From: an uncultured Polymorphobacter sp.
GTDB taxonomy: Bacteria > Pseudomonadota > Alphaproteobacteria > Sphingomonadales > Sphingomonadaceae
Length of the DNA: 10,992 nt
Reading direction: 5' to 3'
Assembly (NCBI GenBank): GCA_937894055.1
Contig: CALDHQ010000013.1
Coordinates: forward strand, 1-10,992
Below the pieces are notes generated by a model that saw nothing but the letters and a program-made list of their open reading frames with translations, did no database searches and was not told the DNA's origin. Below are positions 6,283 through 10,992 of this stretch, piece after piece (within the stretch, counting starts at the first letter, position 1; every line of letters begins with the position of its first letter). Made by a program: the position numbers and the translations under genes.

Positions 6283-7557
6283 ATGCTGTCGCGCCTGGTC
6301 CTTTTGTTGTTGTTGCTGGCGGGGCACCCTGCGGCCGCTGCCAGCTTGCGCGGCATTGAAATCAGTGGTGGTGCGCGGCCTGAAATCGCCGTCGATCTCG
6401 ACGGCGCCGTTGCCGCGCCAAAAAGCTTCGTGCTCGATGATCCGCTGCGGCTGATTGTCGATTTCGACGGGGTCGCACCGGTGCGCCGCAGCGTCGACGG
6501 CGGCGGGGTCGTGGTGCGCGTCCGCGCCGGCCAGTTCGACCCGCAAACCGTGCGACTGGTCATCGAGCTATCGCGGCCGATGACGATCATCGCGGCGCGC
6601 CAGGCCGGTGACGGCCGGCTGCTGCTGCAACTGGCGCCGGTCTCGCGCGAACAGTTCGATGCGCGGCTCGGCAAGCCGCGGAAGGTGGTGACGCCGTTTG
6701 TGACCGCCGGCAAAGCGGCAAGCGCTACCGCCGACTTCGACTTGCCGGCCGATGCCTTCGGCGCAGCGCCGCCGCCGGCACCCGAAATCGCGAAAACCGA
6801 CCAGCCCCAGCCCGAACCCGCTATGCCCGAATCTCCGGCACCGCATCGCCGCGGCGGCAAACTGCCGATTGTGATGATCGACGCCGGACACGGCGGCAAG
6901 GACGTCGGCGCGACGCCGGCCGAAGGCGACGGCATCCCCGTCGGGCGCTATGAAAAGGACATCACGCTGGCGATTGCGCGCGCCACCGCCGCCGCGCTCA
7001 ACAAATCTGGGCAGGTCAAGGCGCTGCTGACGCGCGACAATGACCGCTTCATCCCGCTCGGCGGCCGCATCGCCATCGCGCGGCGCGCCAAGGCCGATCT
7101 GTTCATTTCCATCCACGCCGACAGCGCCCCCAACCTGCTGGCGCGCGGCGCCAGCGTCTATACGCTGTCCGAAACCGCGTCGGATGCGGTCGCGGCGCGG
7201 CTGGCAGCGCGCGAAAACCAGGCCGACATCATTGCCGGCGTCAATCTCGGCGTCGAAGCGCCCGGTGTCGGCGACATCATGATCGATCTGGCGCGCCGCG
7301 ACACGCTCAACCGCTCGGTGGCCTTTGCCGAAACGCTGCAGCGCAGCCTCGAATCGCGCATCGGCTTTCGCGGCGAGTTCCACCATTTCGCCGGCTTCTA
7401 TGTGCTCAAGGCGCCCGACGTGCCCTCGGTGCTGCTCGAAACCGGCTATGTCTCGAATGTCGAGGACGCGCGCTTGCTGTTTTCGCCCGAAGGCCAGGCC
7501 GCCATCGCACAGGGCATCGCGCAGGCGGTCGAGACGTTCCTGCGTCGCGGCAAATAG
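6283..7557 (+). CDS. amiC: N-acetylmuramoyl-L-alanine amidase, AMIN plus Amidase_3 (AmiC-type)
   Basis: This zinc amidase cleaves the bond between N-acetylmuramic acid and the L-alanine of the stem peptide, splitting septal peptidoglycan so that daughter cells can separate. It has 424 residues. The signal peptide (1-20) ends GHPAAAAS. The AMIN domain spans about 22-118 (IEISGGARPEIAVDLDG; LRLIVDFDGV) and localises such enzymes to the wall or septum. A Pro/Ala-rich linker runs 145-190. The Amidase_3 domain follows from 194, with zinc ligands H203 (IDAGHGGKD), E224 (GRYEKDI) and H278 (SIHADS), and catalytic E386 (LLETGYVSN). The ATG is chosen. An in-frame TAA at 6268-6270 leaves only this ATG or a TTG two codons earlier. 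No clear Shine-Dalgarno is seen. PBP1A follows after 58 nt, a pairing of wall hydrolysis and wall synthesis that I recall as conserved beside rne in related alphaproteobacteria. All key residues are intact. Confidence 0.95.
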   Translation: MLSRLVLLLLLLAGHPAAAASLRGIEISGGARPEIAVDLDGAVAAPKSFVLDDPLRLIVDFDGVAPVRRSVDGGGVVVRVRAGQFDPQTVRLVIELSRPMTIIAARQAGDGRLLLQLAPVSREQFDARLGKPRKVVTPFVTAGKAASATADFDLPADAFGAAPPPAPEIAKTDQPQPEPAMPESPAPHRRGGKLPIVMIDAGHGGKDVGATPAEGDGIPVGRYEKDITLAIARATAAALNKSGQVKALLTRDNDRFIPLGGRIAIARRAKADLFISIHADSAPNLLARGASVYTLSETASDAVAARLAARENQADIIAGVNLGVEAPGVGDIMIDLARRDTLNRSVAFAETLQRSLESRIGFRGEFHHFAGFYVLKAPDVPSVLLETGYVSNVEDARLLFSPEGQAAIAQGIAQAVETFLRRGK

Positions 7558-7560
7558 CGC

Positions 7561-7579
7561 GCGCCGCATGCCGCGGCGC
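7561..7579 (+). terminator. Perfect 7-bp GC hairpin directly after the amiC stop
   Basis: GCGCCGC (7561-7567), loop ATGCC, GCGGCGC (7573-7579), starting 3 nt after the amiC TAG and followed by only two T. A second weaker stem follows (GCAaGGC 7584-7590 with GCCTGC 7596-7601, loop TTCGC). This may be a partial terminator or an mRNA-end stabiliser between amiC and mrcA. The short T-run makes full termination doubtful. Confidence 0.4.
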
Positions 7580-7607
7580 TTGAGCAAGGCTTCGCGCCTG
7601 CTATAGG
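7580..7607 (+). promoter_or_regulatory. mrcA: Candidate sigma-70-type promoter for mrcA
   Basis: TTGAGC (7580-7585) and TATAGG (7602-7607, preceded by C) are separated by 16 nt. They resemble the alphaproteobacterial housekeeping consensus (TTGAC, then CTATAT). A start of transcription 7-9 nt past the -10 would fall at about 7614-7616, at the GTG start codon itself. This would give a leaderless or nearly leaderless mRNA. Confidence 0.45.
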
Positions 7608-7615
7608 CTAGCGCT

Positions 7616-10057
7616 GTGGTCACCAATGTATCCCGCCCGAAATGGCTTCATCTGCCGCGCCTGAGCTTCTGGGGCTGGGCGGGGGTGGCGCTGGGCGCCG
7701 TCGTGCTGCTCGGCGCGCTCGCAGTAGTCCTCGTGCTGCGCAACCTGCCCGACACCGGCGAGCTTGCCGACTACACGCCGCCGCTGCCGTCGACGGTGCG
7801 CGCCGCCGATGGCACGGTGCTGACCAGCTATTCGCGCGAACGCCGCATCTTCCTGCCCTACAAGGACATGCCGCCGCAGCTCATCCACGCCTATCTGTCG
7901 GCGGAGGACAAGACCTTCTTCACGCATTCGGGGCTCGACTATCTCGGTATCGCGCAGGCGGTGCTGACCAACGTCAAGTCGCTCGGCAGCGGCAAGCGCC
8001 CGGTCGGCGCCTCGACGATCACCCAGCAGGTCGCCAAGAACCTGCTGCTCAACAATGAAGTGACGTTCGCGCGCAAGATCAAGGAAGCCGTGCTGGCGCG
8101 CCGCCTCGAACAGGCGCTGACCAAGCAGCAGATCCTCGAACTCTACCTCAACCAGATCTTCCTCGGCCGCAACAGCTACGGCGTCGAGGCGGCGGCACAG
8201 GCCTATTTCGGCAAGACCGTCAGCCAGCTCGACACCGCGCAAATGGCCTATCTCGCCATCCTGCCCAAGGCGCCGTCGAACTATAACCCGGTCGGCAACC
8301 ACGACAAGGCACTGGCGCGGCGCAACTGGGTGCTCGGCCAGATGCAGGCCAATGGCTATCTGACCGCCGCGCAGCATGACGCTGCAGTCGCGCAGCCGCT
8401 GATCGCCATCCGCAATGTCGTGCCGCCGAAGTCACGGCTCGGCGACTATTTCCTTGAAGACGTACGCCGCGAACTCATCGCGAAGTTTGGCGAAACCGAA
8501 GCCGACGGCCCCAACAGCGTCTATGGCGGTGGCTTGTGGATTCGCACCTCGATCGATCCATTCATCCAAAAGGCCGCCGAAAAGGCCATGCGCGACGGGC
8601 TGGTGCGCTATGACCGCGCCCGCGGCTGGCGCGGGGCGGCGGCGCATATCGAAACCGGTGAGGGCTGGGCGGGACGCTTGCGCGCCGTCAACCTGCCGAC
8701 AGGCTATGAGGAATGGCGCGCCGCCGTCGTGCTCGCCAAGGACGGCGGCAGCGCGCGGCTCGGCTTCACCGATGGCAGCGAAGGCACATTGCCGTCCTGG
8801 GGCGCCCCGCAAGTGCTGGCGGGTGTCGGCACACCGGCGCTGCAGCATCTGAAGGTCGGCGATGTCGTGCCGGTCAGCAAGGCCAATGACGGCAGCTATG
8901 CGCTGCGCCAGATTCCGGCAGTGTCGGGCGGCATGGTCGTGCAGGACCCGCACACCGGCCGCGTGCTCGCCATGGTCGGCGGCTGGGATGCGCGGCAATC
9001 GTCGTTCAACCGCGCGACGCAGGCGCAGCGCCAGCCGGGCTCGACGTTCAAGCCGATCGTCTATGTCACCGCGCTCGAAAACGGCTACACGCCGGCGTCG
9101 ATCTTCGTCGATGCGCCCTATTGCGTGTTCCAGAGCCGCTCGCTCGGCAAGAAATGCTTCCGCAACTTCAGCGGCGGCTATGCCGGCGCGCAGACGATGC
9201 GCTGGGGCCTCGAACAATCGCGCAACCTGATGACGGTGCGCATCGCCTACAGCACCGGCATGGACAAGGTCGTCGCCACCGCCAAGGCGCTCGGCGTCGG
9301 CAGCTACCAGCCGGTGCTGGCGATCGCGCTCGGCGCCGGTGAAACCACCGTGCTCAACCTGACCAACGCCTATGCGCAGATGTTCAATGCCGGCCGCGCC
9401 GGCACGCCGTCGCTGATCGACATGGTCCAGGACCGCAACGGCAAGGTCATCTGGCGCCGCGACACGCGCAAGTGCACCGATTGCAACCGCACCGACTGGG
9501 CCGGTGAATCGATGCCGCGCCCCGGCGGCAAGCCCAAGCAGGTCATCGATGCGCGCTCGGCGTTCCAGATCGTCCATCTGATGGAAGGCGTCGTCCAGCG
9601 CGGCACCGCGATGAACCTCGCCAGCATGGACCGGCCGCTCGCCGGCAAGACCGGTACCACAACCGGCCCGACCAACGTCTGGTTCATCGGTGGCACCCCC
9701 GATCTGATCGCCGGGCTGTACCTGGGCTATGACCAGCCGCGCAGCCTCGGCGGCTATGCGCAGGGCGGCACCATCGCGGTGCCGATCTGGCGGCAGTTCG
9801 GTGAAATTGTGTTGAAAGACGCGCCCAAGCTGCCGTTCACCGTCCCGCCGGGCGTCCGCATGGTCAAGATCGACCGGCGCTCGGGCAAGCGCGTCTTCGG
9901 CGGCACGCCGTCGACCGAGCGCCGCGCCGGTGTCATCTGGGAAGCCTTCAAGCCCGAAAGCGAGCCGCGCCGCACCGTCGCGCCGCCCAACCCCAACGCC
10001 CGCCGCACCGTGCGGTCGGACGCCGACTTCCTGCGCAACGAGGGCGGGATTTACTAG
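7616..10057 (+). CDS. mrcA: Penicillin-binding protein 1A, bifunctional transglycosylase/transpeptidase
   Basis: This class A PBP polymerises lipid II into glycan strands and cross-links their stem peptides in the periplasm. It has 813 residues. A short cytoplasmic N-terminus leads into one membrane anchor (about 19-42). The GT51 domain spans about 58-240, with catalytic E97 (SAEDKTFFTH) and the motif GASTITQQVAKNLLL (131-145). A beta-rich OB-like insert covers about 335-430. The transpeptidase domain starts near 435, with S476-TF-K479 (PGSTFKP), S535-R-N537, and K678-T-G. The tail after 745 is basic and Pro-rich. Cysteines C503 and C514, and C620/C623 (KCTDCN), lie in the periplasmic part. 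The start is GTG: an in-frame TAG at 7604-7606 blocks extension, and the next Met (85) lies beyond the anchor. No Shine-Dalgarno is evident. The gene follows amiC and converges with aroB across 31 nt. Confidence 0.96.
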   Translation: MVTNVSRPKWLHLPRLSFWGWAGVALGAVVLLGALAVVLVLRNLPDTGELADYTPPLPSTVRAADGTVLTSYSRERRIFLPYKDMPPQLIHAYLSAEDKTFFTHSGLDYLGIAQAVLTNVKSLGSGKRPVGASTITQQVAKNLLLNNEVTFARKIKEAVLARRLEQALTKQQILELYLNQIFLGRNSYGVEAAAQAYFGKTVSQLDTAQMAYLAILPKAPSNYNPVGNHDKALARRNWVLGQMQANGYLTAAQHDAAVAQPLIAIRNVVPPKSRLGDYFLEDVRRELIAKFGETEADGPNSVYGGGLWIRTSIDPFIQKAAEKAMRDGLVRYDRARGWRGAAAHIETGEGWAGRLRAVNLPTGYEEWRAAVVLAKDGGSARLGFTDGSEGTLPSWGAPQVLAGVGTPALQHLKVGDVVPVSKANDGSYALRQIPAVSGGMVVQDPHTGRVLAMVGGWDARQSSFNRATQAQRQPGSTFKPIVYVTALENGYTPASIFVDAPYCVFQSRSLGKKCFRNFSGGYAGAQTMRWGLEQSRNLMTVRIAYSTGMDKVVATAKALGVGSYQPVLAIALGAGETTVLNLTNAYAQMFNAGRAGTPSLIDMVQDRNGKVIWRRDTRKCTDCNRTDWAGESMPRPGGKPKQVIDARSAFQIVHLMEGVVQRGTAMNLASMDRPLAGKTGTTTGPTNVWFIGGTPDLIAGLYLGYDQPRSLGGYAQGGTIAVPIWRQFGEIVLKDAPKLPFTVPPGVRMVKIDRRSGKRVFGGTPSTERRAGVIWEAFKPESEPRRTVAPPNPNARRTVRSDADFLRNEGGIY

Positions 10058-10088
10058 GCGAGGCCGCCGCCGGCGCGACGCTGCGGCG

Positions 10089-10673
10089 TCAGTTCCAGCT
10101 CGGCGGCGAGTCCAGAAACGCCTCGACATCGGCGAGCACCACCGACTTGTCGACATAGGCCTGGCCGATGCCGTGCGCGAGGATGAAGGCCAGCCGGCCA
10201 CCGCTCATCTTTTTGTCCTGCAGCATGTGCGCCGCGAGCGATTTGCCGGTCGCGCTGATGCCGGCGCTGCGCGGCAGGACGGGCAGGCCGACGCTGGCGA
10301 GGTGCGCGGCGACGCGCGCGGCATCGCGGCCGCTGCAGCGTCCGGTTGTCGCTGAAAAGCCGAACGCCAGCGCCATGCCGATGGCGACGCCTTCGCCGTG
10401 CAGCAGCCGGTCGGAAAAGCCGGTCTGCGCCTCGAGCGCATGGCCGAAGGTATGGCCAAGGTTGAGCAGCGCGCGCAGGCCGAGCGTTTCCTTCTCGTCC
10501 GCGGCCACGATCCGCGCCTTGGCCGCAACCGAGTGCGCCACCGCATATTCGCGGAGTGCGGCGTCGCCCGCCAGCATCGCCGCCCCGTGCTGGTCGCACC
10601 AGCCGAAGAAATCGGCATCGCCGAGCAGGCCGTACTTCACCACTTCGGCATAGCCCGCGAGCAGTTCGCGCCG
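10089..10673 (-). CDS. aroB: 3-dehydroquinate synthase, C-terminal half only (interrupted at 5' side)
   Basis: AroB converts DAHP to 3-dehydroquinate in the shikimate pathway, using NAD and a metal ion. About 195 residues of a protein that is normally about 360 long are present. Zn-ligand motifs are intact: the Glu of GYAEVVKYG (10644-10646), the His of NLGHTFGHALE (10452-10454) and the His of LLHGEGVAIGM. DKKMSGG and the C-terminus (ends SPPSWN) are also family-like. The N-terminal NAD-binding half is missing. Upstream of RREL the frame stays open to an ATG at 10928, but those residues do not look like AroB (expected: a Leu-Pro before the RE-GYAEVVKYG block, then the NAD-binding domain) and the third-base GC bias falls. 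As assembled, the gene is truncated. A full copy may exist across a misassembly. The gene converges with mrcA. Confidence 0.88.
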   Translation of the reverse strand, partial: RRELLAGYAEVVKYGLLGDADFFGWCDQHGAAMLAGDAALREYAVAHSVAAKARIVAADEKETLGLRALLNLGHTFGHALEAQTGFSDRLLHGEGVAIGMALAFGFSATTGRCSGRDAARVAAHLASVGLPVLPRSAGISATGKSLAAHMLQDKKMSGGRLAFILAHGIGQAYVDKSVVLADVEAFLDSPPSWN

Positions 10674-10992
10674 CTCAACCGCCTGACCGACACGCACGAG
10701 CCCGAGTTCGACGGCGTGACCGTGACCCTGCACCCGCGCGGCGGCGGGCCGGCCGAAACCCTCACCGTCGCCAGGGTGATCAACTGCACCGGCCCGCAGC
10801 AGGACATTACCCGCCTGCCCAGCGAACTGCTGCAACGCCTGTCCAACGACCTGTGGGGCGAACTGGACCACAAGGGCGGCAAGGAAGCCAGCATCCCCAG
10901 CGCGCGGCGGGACCTGCAGCGCGACCACGTCAACCGCCTGTCCTTTGCCGTGCTGCGCCCCACGCCGGGTGCGCGTGCCGACGCCCGCGGCG
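10674..10992 (+). CDS. Plus-strand coding fragment, partial at both ends, of uncertain identity and possibly composite
   Basis: From 10674 the plus strand, in the frame starting CTC-AAC-CGC, is open to the window edge for 106 codons. About nine in ten codons end in G or C, the signature of real coding sequence here, while the opposite frame loses that bias. No start codon or ribosome binding site introduces it. It begins abruptly inside the reverse-strand aroB. The first part includes GPAETLTVARVINCTGP, which recalls FAD/NAD(P)-binding proteins of the NAD_binding_9 type (hydrophobic strand then CTGP). The second part (about 10806 onward: LLQRLSNDLWGEL, RRDLQRDHVNRLSFAVLRP) recalls the C-terminal region of large zinc-dependent metalloproteases with DUF5117/DUF4953. 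Both assignments are from memory and weak. Coding status is much surer than identity. Confidence 0.5.

Noticed and set aside
10065-10088. CGCCGC/GCGGCG inverted repeat between convergent mrcA and aroB as a bidirectional terminator
   Set aside because: Only 6 bp with a 12-nt loop and no T-run on either strand. Such repeats are common in GC-rich DNA.
8432-10201. 589-codon open frame on the minus strand opposite mrcA
   Set aside because: It is a shadow of mrcA. The plus strand carries all transglycosylase and transpeptidase motifs, and the minus-strand product resembles nothing and has no start signal.
10674-10928. N-terminal extension of aroB reaching an ATG at 10928
   Set aside because: The residues lack the AroB NAD-binding motifs, the segment is far too short to replace the missing half, and codon bias favours the plus strand.
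1-10992. CRISPR array, tRNA or rRNA genes, insertion sequences, phage or defence genes
   Set aside because: I saw no regularly spaced repeats, tRNA-like cloverleaf, transposase or nuclease/defence motifs. The genes are core envelope and RNA-turnover functions.

Overview
The window looks like chromosomal DNA of a GC-rich alphaproteobacterium, most likely a sphingomonad. This rests on protein character (an RNase E with an acidic insert in its S1 region and a C-terminal GWW motif, and an alphaproteobacterial-type PBP1A), on high GC with strong GC bias at codon third positions, and on gene order: rne divergent from an amidase-PBP1A pair, as I recall it from Caulobacter and sphingomonads. The assignment is by recognition, not by a search.

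Left half, minus strand, read right to left. rne (RNase E, 856 aa) is followed by a 121-nt gap containing a strong hairpin, then by a tightly spaced cluster: a secreted M48 metalloprotease with a TPR-like tail, a DsbA-family thiol oxidoreductase, and an HlyD-type membrane fusion protein cut off by the left edge. The gaps inside the cluster are 30 and 38 nt. The theme is RNA turnover followed by envelope protein quality control, disulfide formation and export.

Centre, 5729-6282. This is a 554-nt divergent intergenic region with no convincing gene. It holds the rne leader, with two hairpins close to the rne start, and the upstream region of the amidase.

Right half, plus strand. amiC (AMIN domain plus Amidase_3) is followed after 58 nt by mrcA (bifunctional PBP1A). 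Together they cut and rebuild peptidoglycan. The 58-nt gap holds two hairpins and a good promoter-like sequence so close to the GTG start that a leaderless mrcA transcript is plausible.

Right edge. The C-terminal half of aroB (3-dehydroquinate synthase) lies on the minus strand, convergent with mrcA. It stops looking like AroB near 10674. Beyond that the coding signal switches to the plus strand, to a different protein that does not continue any neighbour. This is either a real rearrangement or an assembly chimera, and it is the most unusual thing in the window. I see no tRNA, rRNA, CRISPR array, insertion sequence or phage gene, and no clear new biological system. The rest is core housekeeping DNA with some details worth checking.
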